This document shows, one piece after another, positions 45,007 through 53,734 of a stretch of 64,000 bases of DNA. Origin of the DNA: Niveibacterium sp. 24ML (lineage in GTDB: Bacteria > Pseudomonadota > Gammaproteobacteria > Burkholderiales > Rhodocyclaceae); the NCBI RefSeq assembly GCF_026586805.1, contig NZ_JAPFHA010000014.1, positions 1 to 64,000 of the forward strand, given 5' to 3'. The position numbers and the translations under genes were made by a program. Positions within the stretch are counted from its first letter, which is position 1; each line of letters begins with the position of its first letter. The notes under the pieces are model-generated. The model worked only from the letters and a program-made list of their open reading frames with translations. It had not been told where the DNA came from and did no database searches.

Positions 45007-45186
45007 TCATCCTTTGTTGGCGTCCGAAGCGGCAACATCCTTGTCGCCATCTTCGTCATCAAACGGAAGTTGGGCGGCCTCCTCAAAACGATGCTTGGAG
45101 TGTCCGCTAAAAGCCCACCAGCAGATCCCGATGAACAGGATGAAGCTGACAAGGGTCGAAAGCGAGTGAATGGTTATGGCATCCAT
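45007..45186 (-). CDS. ccoQ: cbb3 oxidase small subunit CcoQ/FixQ
   Basis: A 59-aa protein starting MDAITIHSLSTLVSFILF, with one helix (to WWAF), then a charged tail with EEAAQLPFDDEDGD. Position between ccoO and ccoP (15 and 6 nt gaps) and the sequence pattern identify CcoQ, which stabilises the complex. It is too short to stand out in simple open-frame scans. Confidence 0.93.
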   Translation of the reverse strand: MDAITIHSLSTLVSFILFIGICWWAFSGHSKHRFEEAAQLPFDDEDGDKDVAASDANKG

Positions 45187-45201
45187 AAGACCGCCCCTCC
45201 G

Positions 45202-45813
45202 TTACTTCACACTCTTGAGCGCGGTGCCCAGACCCTGGAGGTAGGCAACCAAGGCTTGCATCTCGGTCACACCCTCAAGCTGCTTACGCGCACCTGCGAT
45301 TTCCGCATCGGTATACGGCACGCCAACCATGCGCAATGCAGTCATCTTCTTCTCGATGTCGTCTGATTTGGCCGGGCGATCAAGCCAGGTAAACGCAGGC
45401 ATGTTCGATTCCGGCACCACGTCGCGGGGGTTGCGCAGGTGAACCTCATGCCATTCATCGGAGTAACGGCCGCCGACGCGCGCCAGATCCGGACCGGTGC
45501 GCTTGGAGCCCCACTGGAACGGATGATCGTAGACAAACTCCCCCGCGACCGAATAGTGACCGTAACGCTCGGTCTCGGCGCGGAACGGGCGGATCATCTG
45601 CGAGTGGCAGTTGTAGCAGCCTTCGCGAATATAGATGTCACGCCCGACCAGGCGAACCGGATCGTAAGGCTTGACGCCCTCGACCGGAGTGGTGGTCGAC
45701 TTCTGGAAGAACAGCGGAACAATCTCCACCAAGCCCCCGACGCTGACCGTCAGGATCGTGAGGACGATGAGCCAGCCGAGGTTCTTTTCGACCAGTTCGT
45801 GATTCATAGCCAT
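45202..45813 (-). CDS. ccoO: cbb3 oxidase subunit II, monohaem cytochrome c CcoO
   Basis: A 203-aa membrane-anchored cytochrome c. An N-terminal helix ([23 protein letters not shown]) is followed by the haem motif [15 protein letters not shown] and a Met ligand region (ESNMPAF). GGGAG precedes the ATG. It lies 17 nt after ccoN. Confidence 0.96.
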   Translation of the reverse strand: MAMNHELVEKNLGWLIVLTILTVSVGGLVEIVPLFFQKSTTTPVEGVKPYDPVRLVGRDIYIREGCYNCHSQMIRPFRAETERYGHYSVAGEFVYDHPFQWGSKRTGPDLARVGGRYSDEWHEVHLRNPRDVVPESNMPAFTWLDRPAKSDDIEKKMTALRMVGVPYTDAEIAGARKQLEGVTEMQALVAYLQGLGTALKSVK

Positions 45814-45830
45814 GATTCAGATCTCCCGGC

Positions 45831-47252
45831 TCAGTGAGCGGCCGCCGGTGCGAGCACCGGTGCGTTGTAGGCCTTCTGCCCCGAAATCGTGCGCACCATG
45901 TTGTAGAACATGATGAACATGCCTGCGAGGAAGAGGATGCCGCCAAGCAAACGAATCTGCCAGAACGGATAGCTCGCCTTGACGCTTTCGACAAACGCAT
46001 AGGTGAGCGTGCCGTCAGCGTTGGTAGCACGCCACATGAGGCCCTGCATCACGCCCGCCACCCACATCGAGGCAATATAGAGCACCACGCCGATGGTCGA
46101 CACCCAGAAGTGCAGGGTAATCAGCGGCGTGGAATACATCTCGCTGCGGCCCCAGAGCTTCGGAAGCAGGTAGTAGATCGAACCGATCGAGACCATAGCG
46201 ACCCAGCCCAGAGCACCGGAGTGCACATGCCCAATCGTCCAGTCGGTGTAGTGAGACAGCGCGTTGACGGTCTTGATCGACATCATCGGACCCTCAAAGG
46301 TCGACATGCCGTAGAACGCCAACGAAGTGACCAGGAACTTGAGGATCGGGTCGTCGCGCAGCTTGTGCCAGGCACCAGACAGCGTCATCACGCCGTTGAT
46401 CATGCCACCCCAGCTGGGTGCCAGAAGAATCAGCGAGAACGCCATGCCAAGTGACTGGGTCCAGTCAGGCAACGCGGTGTAGTGCAAGTGGTGAGGACCC
46501 GCCCACATGTAGGTGAAGATCAGCGCCCAGAAGTGCACCACCGACAAGCGATACGAGTAAACCGGACGGCCCGCTTGTTTCGGCACGAAGTAATACATCA
46601 TCCCGAGGAAGCCTGCGGTCAGGAAGAAACCCACCGCATTGTGGCCATACCACCACTGCACCATCGCGTCCTGCACGCCCGCATAGGCAGAGTAGGACTT
46701 GAATAGCGAAACCGGCACTTCCGCCGAGTTCACCACGTGCAGCAGCGCCACCGTCAGAATGAAGCCGCCGTAAAACCAGTTGGCCACATAAATGTGGGAC
46801 GTCTTGCGCTTGGCCACCGTGCCAAAGAACACGACTGCGTATGACACCCAAACCAGGGTGATCAGGATATCGATCGGCCACTCAAGCTCGGCGTACTCTT
46901 TCCCCGACGTAATACCCAGCGGAAGCGTGATCGCCGCAAGCACGATCACAAGCTGCCATCCCCAGAAGGTGAATGACGCCAGAGCCGGCGCGAACAAGGT
47001 TGTGTGGCAGGTACGCTGAACAACGTAATACGACGTTGCAAACAGCGCGCATCCACCGAACGCGAAGATCACGGCGTTCGTATGCAGTGGACGCAGTCGG
47101 CCGAAATGGAACCACTCGGCAAAATTAAGTTCCGGCCATACCAGTTGGGCAGCAATGATGACCCCAACGAGCATGCCGACGATCCCCCAGACCACGGTCA
47201 TGACGGCAAACTGCCGCACGACTCCGTAGTTGTAAGTCGCTTGCGATTGCAT
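45831..47252 (-). CDS. ccoN: cbb3 oxidase catalytic subunit I CcoN
   Basis: A 473-aa haem-copper oxidase subunit with about 12 helices, the high-affinity oxygen-reducing core. Haem and copper His ligands are in [48 protein letters not shown] and [18 protein letters not shown] lies 9 nt before the ATG. Its promoter has an FNR box at about -41. Confidence 0.97.
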   Translation of the reverse strand: MQSQATYNYGVVRQFAVMTVVWGIVGMLVGVIIAAQLVWPELNFAEWFHFGRLRPLHTNAVIFAFGGCALFATSYYVVQRTCHTTLFAPALASFTFWGWQLVIVLAAITLPLGITSGKEYAELEWPIDILITLVWVSYAVVFFGTVAKRKTSHIYVANWFYGGFILTVALLHVVNSAEVPVSLFKSYSAYAGVQDAMVQWWYGHNAVGFFLTAGFLGMMYYFVPKQAGRPVYSYRLSVVHFWALIFTYMWAGPHHLHYTALPDWTQSLGMAFSLILLAPSWGGMINGVMTLSGAWHKLRDDPILKFLVTSLAFYGMSTFEGPMMSIKTVNALSHYTDWTIGHVHSGALGWVAMVSIGSIYYLLPKLWGRSEMYSTPLITLHFWVSTIGVVLYIASMWVAGVMQGLMWRATNADGTLTYAFVESVKASYPFWQIRLLGGILFLAGMFIMFYNMVRTISGQKAYNAPVLAPAAAH

Positions 47253-47332
47253 CTTGGATTACCTCAGCAGCGGATTTTGAGAACGACGCGCCACCCCCCT
47301 GTGATACCTGCTACGGGCGCATCGTGCGATTG

Positions 47333-47373
47333 ATGTTATTGGGAGTTCCCGCGTATTTTTTGACTACCATCAA
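47333..47373 (-). promoter_or_regulatory. FNR-dependent promoter of ccoNOQP
   Basis: On the minus strand TTGATGGTAGTCAA (47360-47373) is one base from a perfect FNR box, and TAACAT (47333-47338) begins 28.5 nt from its centre. Transcription would start near 47325, leaving a 73-nt leader. A palindrome TTGCACTGCAA (47386-47396) lies just upstream. Confidence 0.78.
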
Positions 47374-47426
47374 CTGGCAGCGGTGTTGCACTGCAAATTT
47401 TAACAGCGCGAACGCGGAGGGTCGAC

Positions 47427-47453
47427 AAAAAAAGGGTGCGCCACAGCGCACCC
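47427..47453 (-). terminator. Strong intrinsic terminator between ccoS and ccoN
   Basis: An 8-bp stem GGGTGCGC / GCGCACCC with a 4-nt loop followed by seven T residues on the minus strand. It ends ccoI-ccoS readthrough and would be the 3' end of the proposed small RNA. Confidence 0.92.
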
Positions 47454-47527
47454 CCAACCCCAACAGAGAGACATTGCCGAGAGTGGACAGTGAGGCCCGA
47501 CATGCCTCAGCGCCCCGCTCTCTCAGT
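47427..47527 (-). ncRNA. Candidate FNR-activated small RNA between ccoS and ccoN
   Basis: A predicted 101-nt transcript. Upstream lies a class II FNR-type promoter (box 47562-47575, GATACT at 47535-47540) with the same 28.5-nt geometry as ccoN; downstream is a strong terminator with seven U residues. No open reading frame with a start and Shine-Dalgarno fits inside. The RNA would contain an internal hairpin (TGAGGC/GCCTCA, 47491-47509), an exposed pyrimidine-rich stretch TGTCTCTCTGTTG (47461-47473), then the terminator hairpin. This is the layout of FNR-controlled sRNAs such as FnrS and AniS in other bacteria; I see no evident sequence kinship and cannot test it. The terminator may alternatively serve only ccoI-ccoS. 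Confidence 0.5.
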
Positions 47528-47534
47528 TGGCGAC

Positions 47535-47575
47535 AGTATCCGCGCCCCCTGCCCGGAGGCATTGACTGAGGTCAA
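47535..47575 (-). promoter_or_regulatory. FNR-type box and -10 with no protein gene in front
   Basis: TTGACTGAGGTCAA (47562-47575) is a symmetric FNR/DNR-type box 13 nt after the ccoS stop. On the minus strand GATACT (47540 down to 47535) begins 28.5 nt from its centre, so a start near 47527 is expected. A terminator follows 75 nt later, before ccoN. Confidence 0.62.
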
Positions 47576-47588
47576 AGTCCCCCTGCTG

Positions 47589-47801
47589 CTAGTGTTGTTT
47601 TTGATGCAACGCATCAGTTTCTTGCGCTGTATCAGAGGGTGATTTCTCGGACTTGGGCGCTGAGTCGTCGTCCATCAGCACCCGGTAGCCTGGCCCTTCA
47701 AGGTCGTCGAACTGGCCAGCCCTGACCGACCACCAGAGGACAAGCCCGATCAGAAACACCAGGACAACCGAGAGCGGAATCAACAAGTAAAGGATTTCCA
47801 C
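47589..47801 (-). CDS. ccoS: cbb3 oxidase maturation protein CcoS
   Basis: A 70-aa protein with one helix (LYLLIPLSVVLVFLIGLVLWWSV) and the family motif GQFDDLEGPGYRVLMDDD, needed for cofactor insertion into CcoN. GTG 47801 is chosen: GGAGGG lies 6 nt upstream inside the ccoI end. It begins 1 nt after the ccoI stop. Confidence 0.93.
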   Translation of the reverse strand: MEILYLLIPLSVVLVFLIGLVLWWSVRAGQFDDLEGPGYRVLMDDDSAPKSEKSPSDTAQETDALHQKQH

Positions 47802-47802
47802 C

Positions 47803-50274
47803 TTAGCCCTCCCTGGGCTGACGGACGCGCGGCATTCTGCGCAAGCGCAAGGCATTCAATACCACGAGCAGCGAGCTGGCCGACATCCCGATACCCGCCA
47901 TCCACGGGGTGACCCAGCCGCCCATCGCTGCGGGTATCGCAAGTACGTTGTATGCAAAGGACCAGGTCAGGTTCTGGCGGATCACGGCCAAGGTCCGAAT
48001 GGCAGCCAGACGCCCGCGGATCAGCGGCTCAAGCGAATCGCCGAGCAAGACCAGATCCGCCTGCGTCCGCGCCAATTCAGTACCGCTGCCGACCGCGACC
48101 GAAACATGGGCTTGCGCCAGCACCGGGGCGTCGTTGATCCCGTCGCCCACCATTGCGACCGTGTGCCCGGCTTCCTGCCATTGGCGCACCGCGGCGTGTT
48201 TGTCCTCGGGCAGCAGCGCGCCCCTCGCATCATCGATCTTGAGTTCGTCGGCGATGGCCTTGACGGTCTCAACTGCATCGCCGCTCAGCATTGCGACTTG
48301 CCCCCCCTGCGAGCGAAGGCCGGCAATCAAGCTGGCGGCTTCCGAACGGCAGGTATCGGCAAGGATGAATTGGGCCAGCCATGCACCCGAGCCGCCCAGA
48401 TACACGCTGACACTGCCGCCCCCCGAGGACATCCATGCAGGGCTTTGCCCAGCCAGCTCGGCGACGTAGGCGTAATTCCCGACACGCAAGGTTTCGCCTT
48501 CACAGCGGCCCTCGACCCCTCGCCCGGGTACCGAAGCAAGTTCGGTGACGAGCGGCAGCCTCGTGTCGCCGCTGGCACGTATCAAGGCGCGCCCGATCAG
48601 GTGCTCGGACGCCTGCTCAAGCGCCGCCGCAATGGCGAGCAGTTGCGCCCTGTCCGCCCCCGGCGCATGGCGCACCTCGGTCAGGATGAGGCGCCCTTGG
48701 GTCAGCGTGCCGGTCTTGTCGAAGGCAAACAGATCGGCACGCGCAAGGCTTTCGATCGCGTGGCCGCGCGTCACGAGCAGGCCAGCGCGCGCCAGCGCGT
48801 CGGTCGCGACCGTCAAGGCTACCGGCGTGGCAAGTGACAGCGCACACGGACAGCTGACCACCAGCACCGAGGCGAAAATCCAGATCGCGCGCGCAGGATC
48901 ATTCAGCCACCAATAAAGCCCGGTCCCGCAGGCCAGCACAATCAGCACCAGGACGAAGCGGACCGCGAAGCGGTCAGCTTGCTCCACAATCTGCGGCCGC
49001 TCGGCTGCCGCGCGCTCCATCAGGCGCTTGATCGACGCAAGCCGCGTTTCCTCGCCCACATGCTCGGCACGTATGACCAGCGGACCGCCGCCGTTGACGC
49101 TGCCGCAGGCAACGCGATCGCCAACCCGCTTGGACACAGCTCGGCTCTCGCCAGTGAGCCAGGATTCATCGGCCTCGCTCTGCCCCTCGATCACCACGCC
49201 GTCGGCCGGAATCGCCTCGCCAGGTCGGATACGCAAGACGTCGCCTGCGGCAAGCGCGAGCACCGGCACGTCTTCGGTCTGGCTGGCAGGCCAGGCCAGG
49301 AATCGCGCCGCGAAGCTGGGCACGACCCGGCCGAGTTCTTCTGCGCCGCGCACGGCGCGCTGCCGCGCCAGCATTTCAAGGTAGCGGCCACACAGCAGGA
49401 AGAAGACGAACATCGTCACCGAGTCGAAGTACACCTCACCGCTGTGGGTGATGGTGGCCCAGAGACTGGCAAGAAACGCGGCCCCCACGCCCAGGGCGAC
49501 CGGTACATCCATGCCAAGCCGACGCAGCTTCACATCACGCCACGCCCGCTGGAAGAACGGCGCTGCGGAATAGAGTACGACCGGGAGCGTCAGCGCCAGG
49601 CTGGCCCAACGCATCAAGAAAACCGCGTCAGGGGTGATGTCGCCCTCTCCGGCCACGTAGACCGGGTACGCATACATCATCACCTGCATCATGCCGAACC
49701 CGGCCACCAGCAGCCGCCAAAGCGCCACGCGGCGCTCCTTCAGCGCCAACTGCTCACTGCGTTGCGCATCGTAGGGGTGAGCGCGATACCCGATCTCGCC
49801 GATTGCAGCCAGCACCTGCGACAGCTTGGTGCGAGCCGGATCCCAGCGGACACGGGCGCGCCGGGTCGCGTAGTTCACCTGCACCGCCGTCACGCCAGGC
49901 TGGCGAGCCAGATGCTGTTCGTTCAGCCATACACACGCCGCGCAGGTAATGCCTTCGAGGATCAGATCCGCCTCGCGCTCATCAGCACCGACGTCGCGCA
50001 CGAAACTCTTCTGGAATTCGGCGTGATCGAACAGGCCAAGCTGCTTCAACTCAGCCGGCATCGCCTCGCGGCGCGCTTCGGGCAAAGCATCGCGGTGGCG
50101 GTAGTAGTCGACAAGGCCGCCCGCCACGATCGCCTGCGCCACGGCCTCGCAGCCCGCACAACACATCGCCCGTGGGCTGCCGTCGATGAGCACATGAAGA
50201 TCGACCCCGGGTGCGACCGGCAGCCCGCAGTGGTAGCACGTGGGCGACTTATCGACAGGGCGGGACTCGGACAA
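47803..50274 (-). CDS. ccoI: CcoI/FixI copper-translocating P1B-type ATPase
   Basis: An 823-aa pump supplying copper for the cbb3 oxidase. N-terminal Cys motifs (CYHCGLP at 13-16; CCAGC at 38-42) precede an HMA domain with [15 protein letters not shown]. Further on are the membrane metal motif [14 protein letters not shown], the phosphorylation site DKTGTLTQG and GDGINDAP. Eight helices are expected. The start is TTG 50274 with GGAG 6 nt upstream; no nearby ATG fits. It is divergent from marR and coupled to ccoS. Confidence 0.95.
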   Translation of the reverse strand: MSESRPVDKSPTCYHCGLPVAPGVDLHVLIDGSPRAMCCAGCEAVAQAIVAGGLVDYYRHRDALPEARREAMPAELKQLGLFDHAEFQKSFVRDVGADEREADLILEGITCAACVWLNEQHLARQPGVTAVQVNYATRRARVRWDPARTKLSQVLAAIGEIGYRAHPYDAQRSEQLALKERRVALWRLLVAGFGMMQVMMYAYPVYVAGEGDITPDAVFLMRWASLALTLPVVLYSAAPFFQRAWRDVKLRRLGMDVPVALGVGAAFLASLWATITHSGEVYFDSVTMFVFFLLCGRYLEMLARQRAVRGAEELGRVVPSFAARFLAWPASQTEDVPVLALAAGDVLRIRPGEAIPADGVVIEGQSEADESWLTGESRAVSKRVGDRVACGSVNGGGPLVIRAEHVGEETRLASIKRLMERAAAERPQIVEQADRFAVRFVLVLIVLACGTGLYWWLNDPARAIWIFASVLVVSCPCALSLATPVALTVATDALARAGLLVTRGHAIESLARADLFAFDKTGTLTQGRLILTEVRHAPGADRAQLLAIAAALEQASEHLIGRALIRASGDTRLPLVTELASVPGRGVEGRCEGETLRVGNYAYVAELAGQSPAWMSSGGGSVSVYLGGSGAWLAQFILADTCRSEAASLIAGLRSQGGQVAMLSGDAVETVKAIADELKIDDARGALLPEDKHAAVRQWQEAGHTVAMVGDGINDAPVLAQAHVSVAVGSGTELARTQADLVLLGDSLEPLIRGRLAAIRTLAVIRQNLTWSFAYNVLAIPAAMGGWVTPWMAGIGMSASSLLVVLNALRLRRMPRVRQPREG

Positions 50275-50362
50275 AGCTCAGCTCCAGGATCACGCGGCGA
50301 CTGCCGCAGGGCCGCAAGCCTAGCAGATTGGCCCCCTTTCAATCCCGGCCCGGATCATGCCA

Positions 50363-50386
50363 AACTAGTTACCTACGTAAACAGTT
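50363..50386. promoter_or_regulatory. Imperfect 24-bp palindrome, candidate MarR operator
   Basis: The outer arms AACT and AGTT and inner arms TTAC and GTAA are symmetric; 9 of 12 base pairs match between the two halves. It ends 8 nt before the marR ATG, where a bound repressor would block the marR-emrA-emrB operon. Confidence 0.6.
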
Positions 50387-50394
50387 TAGCCCTC

Positions 50395-50928
50395 ATGATT
50401 CCATTCGATCACTACGAAGCACGCATCGACGCTGTTCGCGCGCTGCACCCCGACATGCCCTACGCCAACGTGATGCTGTTGCGGCTGGTGACTCACCTTG
50501 CGCGCGGCATCCAGGAGCATCTGGATCAGCTGCTCGCATCGCACGGGCTCACCAGCACGGCGTGGTCGGTGCTGATGTCGATCTACAGCGCGCCCGAGGC
50601 CACTGACAACCCTTCTCGCGTCAGTCAGGCGGTATGCCTCTCGCGGCCGCACATGACACGCCTGACCGACGAGCTGGTGGCCGGCGGTTGGGTCGAGCGC
50701 GTGCCCAGCACCACCGACCGCCGTTCGATCGAGATCCGCATGACTGCGGACGGCCTCGGACGGGTGCGTGCGCTGTTTCCCGAAGTGTGGGCGCTGTATG
50801 AAGACCTCACGCCAGCCGGCGGCCCGGAAGCGGTCAGCGCACTGGCCGATTGCCTTCGCGGCTGGACGCGCCTGATGGAACAACAGCGCAAAGACGGCGC
50901 CAATGCACAGATCGGAAGCCCGGAATGA
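50395..50928 (+). CDS. MarR-family transcriptional regulator (EmrR-like)
   Basis: A 177-aa winged-helix repressor. The DNA-binding region spans about residues 55-125 (LTSTAWSVLMSIYSAP, SRVSQAVCLSRPHMTRLTDELVAGGWVERVPSTTDRRSIEIRMT). ATG 50395 gives a normal length; the frame is open far upstream but that sequence is antisense to ccoI. It overlaps emrA by 4 nt and likely represses the efflux genes, released by a toxic ligand. Confidence 0.94.
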   Translation: MIPFDHYEARIDAVRALHPDMPYANVMLLRLVTHLARGIQEHLDQLLASHGLTSTAWSVLMSIYSAPEATDNPSRVSQAVCLSRPHMTRLTDELVAGGWVERVPSTTDRRSIEIRMTADGLGRVRALFPEVWALYEDLTPAGGPEAVSALADCLRGWTRLMEQQRKDGANAQIGSPE

Positions 50929-52178
50929 GCCAGGCCAGCGCCACCACCGCAACCGGCTCGCACCGCAAACGCATCCTGATGCGTGTCGCGGGCGGCTTTA
51001 TCGTGCTCGCCCTCGCAGCCCTTCTCTACTGGGCACTGGTCGGCCGTTTCAGTGAATCGACCGACAATGCCTATGTGGGCGGCAATCTGGTCCAGATTGC
51101 GCCGCAGGTGAGCGGCAGCGTGAGCGCAGTGCTCGCGGACGACACGGATTTCGTCCAAGCCGGCGATCCGCTGGTGCGCCTGGACGACGCCGATGCCCGA
51201 GTCGCGCTGTCCGCCGCCGAAGCGGCGCTGGCCGAGGCGGTACGCGGCGTGCGCGGCCTGTATGTGGGGGAGAACCAGTCGCGCGCGCAAGTCGATCAGC
51301 GGCGTGCCGACGTCGAACGTTTGCGCCATCAGGCCGACCAAGCCGAAATTGCCCTGCGACAAGCGCGCGACGAGTATGCGCGGCGTGAGAAGCTGCAACG
51401 CGACCAGTTCATTTCGCCCGAAGCATTGCAATCGGCACGCACCGCCCTGCAAGCAGCGGAAGCCGCCCACCTGGCGGCACGCTCGGCCGTCAGCGAGTCC
51501 GAATCGGGCCTGACGCAGGCGCGTGAGCAGAAAGCGGGCGCCCAGGCGCTGGTGGATAACACCTCGCTCGAGATGCACCCGCGTGTCGCAGCAGCTGCCG
51601 CCAAGGTGCGCGAGGCCTCTCTGGCACTGGCGCGCACCACCATTGTCGCGCCGGTCAGTGGCCATATTGCCAAGCGCACGGTGCAAGTGGGCGCGCGCGT
51701 CACCGCCGGTACGCCACTGATGACGATCGTGCCGCCGGACCAACTGTGGGTGGACGCCAACTTCAAGGAGACCGAGCTCGCCAACGTCCGGATCGGCCAG
51801 CCGGTGAGCTTGCGTGCCGATCTCTACGGCGGCGACATCCAGTTCAAGGGCAGCGTGGTCGGCCTCGCCGCCGGCACGGGTGGCGTATTCAGCGTGCTGC
51901 CGGCGCAAAACGCGTCCGGCAACTGGATCAAGATCGTGCAGCGCGTGCCGGTGCGTGTGGCGCTCGATCCGGCTGAACTCGCCGCACACCCGCTGCGTGT
52001 GGGCCTCTCGATGCGTGCCCGCATCGATACTCATGATCGTGGCGGCGCCGTGCTCGCAAAAGCCGCGCGAACTCACTCGCAGCAGCAAACCGAGGTATTC
52101 GCGGCACAGTCGCACGACGCCGACGCCCGCATCGCTCGCATCGTTGCAGCCAACCGCGCCAGCGAAGCACGCAAATGA
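50925..52178 (+). CDS. emrA: EmrA-type membrane fusion protein (HlyD family)
   Basis: A 417-aa periplasmic adaptor. One N-terminal helix (residues about 19-39), a lipoyl/barrel-sandwich domain (NAYVGGNLVQIAPQVSGSV), a long coiled coil (about 90-220, rich in A/E/R heptads), then the beta barrel (SGHIAKRTVQVGARVTAGTPL, WVDANFKETELANVRIGQPV). Links EmrB to an outer-membrane channel, which is not in the window. ATGA overlaps on both sides. Confidence 0.94.
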   Translation: MSQASATTATGSHRKRILMRVAGGFIVLALAALLYWALVGRFSESTDNAYVGGNLVQIAPQVSGSVSAVLADDTDFVQAGDPLVRLDDADARVALSAAEAALAEAVRGVRGLYVGENQSRAQVDQRRADVERLRHQADQAEIALRQARDEYARREKLQRDQFISPEALQSARTALQAAEAAHLAARSAVSESESGLTQAREQKAGAQALVDNTSLEMHPRVAAAAAKVREASLALARTTIVAPVSGHIAKRTVQVGARVTAGTPLMTIVPPDQLWVDANFKETELANVRIGQPVSLRADLYGGDIQFKGSVVGLAAGTGGVFSVLPAQNASGNWIKIVQRVPVRVALDPAELAAHPLRVGLSMRARIDTHDRGGAVLAKAARTHSQQQTEVFAAQSHDADARIARIVAANRASEARK

Positions 52179-53722
52179 GTCTGGACGGCCGCAGCGATCC
52201 GGCGCCGCTGAGCGTCGGGCAGCTGATCATGGCGACCATCGCGCTGAGTCTGGGGTCGTTCATGAACATCCTCGACCTGACAATCGCCAATGTCTCGGTG
52301 CCCACGATCGCCGGCGATCTGGGGGTGAGCTACACGCAGGCGACCTGGGTGATCACCTCCTACGCGGTATCGGAAGCGATCTTGCTGCCGATGACAGGTT
52401 GGCTTGCGATGCGTTTCGGGCAGGTGAAGATGTTCGTGGTGGCCACGCTGCTGTTCACGCTGACCTCGCTCTTCTGCGGCCTGGCCTTCAGCTTCCCCAT
52501 GCTGGTGATGGCACGTATTGCGCAGGGCGCGTTCGGCGCGGCGATGATTCCGCTCTCACAAACGCTGATGGTCAGCATCTATCCGCCCAACCGTCGCGGC
52601 ATGGCGATGGGCTTGTGGGCAATGACCACCATCCTCGCCCCGATCGTTGGCCCTCTGGCCGGCGGCTGGATCACCGAACATGCGTCGTGGCACTGGGTGT
52701 TCCTCATCAACCTGCCCTTCGGCATTCTGGTGGCAGGCATTTCCTGGACCCTGCTGCGCCAGCGCGAGACCGCGCGCGTTTCACTGCCGCTCGACCGTGT
52801 TGGCCTCGGCTTGCTGATCGTTGGTGTTGGTGCGCTGCAAATCCTGCTCGACCGCGGTAACGAGCTGGACTGGTTCGAGTCCCCAGAGATCATTGCCCTC
52901 GGCATCGTTTCAGCCGTGGCGCTGACCTTCCTCGTGGTGTGGGAACTGGGCGAGAAGCACCCGCTCGTCGACCTGCGCATGTTCCGCCACCGCAACTACT
53001 CGGTCGGTGTTGTCTGCATTACCGTCGGCATGGTGGCCTACTTCGGAGTTGTCGTCGTGCAGCCACTTTGGCTGCAAAGTGAAGTCGGCTACACGCCGCT
53101 GTGGGCCGGCAAGGTGATTGCGTTTTCCGGCGTGTTCGGCGTGCTGCTCGGGCCGCTGCTCGGCGCCAACCTGCATCGCACCGATGCACGCTATGTGGTC
53201 ACTTTTGGCATGCTGGTCTTCGCGCTCAGCTCGGTTTGGAGTGCAAGCTTCACGCCCGACGTCGATTTCTGGAGCCTTGGCCTCGCGCGGCTCTTCATCG
53301 GCCTTGGCATCAGCTGTTTCTTCCTGCCGCTCTTCACGATCAGCCTCTCGGGGATTGCCCCGGCCGAGATGGCCGCAGCCTCTGGCTTGCAGAGCTTCAT
53401 GCGCAACATTGGATCCAGCTTCGGCACCGCAGTGATGGTGTCGCTCTGGGATCACCGCACCACGCTCCACCACGCCCAGCTATCCGAGAACTTCAACCCC
53501 GGAAACCCGGCCGCAGACGCTTACCTGCGCCAATGGCAGAACCTGATGGGCGACCCCACTGCTGCGCTTGCGCAGGCGGACCGGGTGATCACCGGCCAGG
53601 CCCACCTGATGGCCACCAACGATCTGATGCTGCTCGCCGGTGCCATCATGGGCGCTCTGATCCTGGTGGCCTGGGTCGCCAAGCCCCCCTTCGGCGTGCG
53701 GGGCGGCGGGGGCGGGCACTGA
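52175..53722 (+). CDS. emrB: EmrB/QacA-type MFS drug exporter, 14 helices
   Basis: A 515-aa proton-driven exporter of the DHA2 group. Motif C-like and family motifs are visible: LDLTIANVSVPTIAGDLGVS at the first helix, WVITSYAVSEAILLPMTGWLAMRFG, and MARIAQGAFGAAMIPLSQTLM. The tail is glycine-rich. It overlaps emrA as ATGA. Substrates cannot be predicted; hydrophobic toxins are typical. Confidence 0.94.
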   Translation: MSLDGRSDPAPLSVGQLIMATIALSLGSFMNILDLTIANVSVPTIAGDLGVSYTQATWVITSYAVSEAILLPMTGWLAMRFGQVKMFVVATLLFTLTSLFCGLAFSFPMLVMARIAQGAFGAAMIPLSQTLMVSIYPPNRRGMAMGLWAMTTILAPIVGPLAGGWITEHASWHWVFLINLPFGILVAGISWTLLRQRETARVSLPLDRVGLGLLIVGVGALQILLDRGNELDWFESPEIIALGIVSAVALTFLVVWELGEKHPLVDLRMFRHRNYSVGVVCITVGMVAYFGVVVVQPLWLQSEVGYTPLWAGKVIAFSGVFGVLLGPLLGANLHRTDARYVVTFGMLVFALSSVWSASFTPDVDFWSLGLARLFIGLGISCFFLPLFTISLSGIAPAEMAAASGLQSFMRNIGSSFGTAVMVSLWDHRTTLHHAQLSENFNPGNPAADAYLRQWQNLMGDPTAALAQADRVITGQAHLMATNDLMLLAGAIMGALILVAWVAKPPFGVRGGGGGH

Positions 53723-53734
53723 GTCGGCGACGCA

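Noticed and set aside
48979-50394. 470-codon in-frame extension upstream of marR
   Set aside because: It is antisense to ccoI, and the MarR domain begins normally at ATG 50395 behind a palindromic operator.
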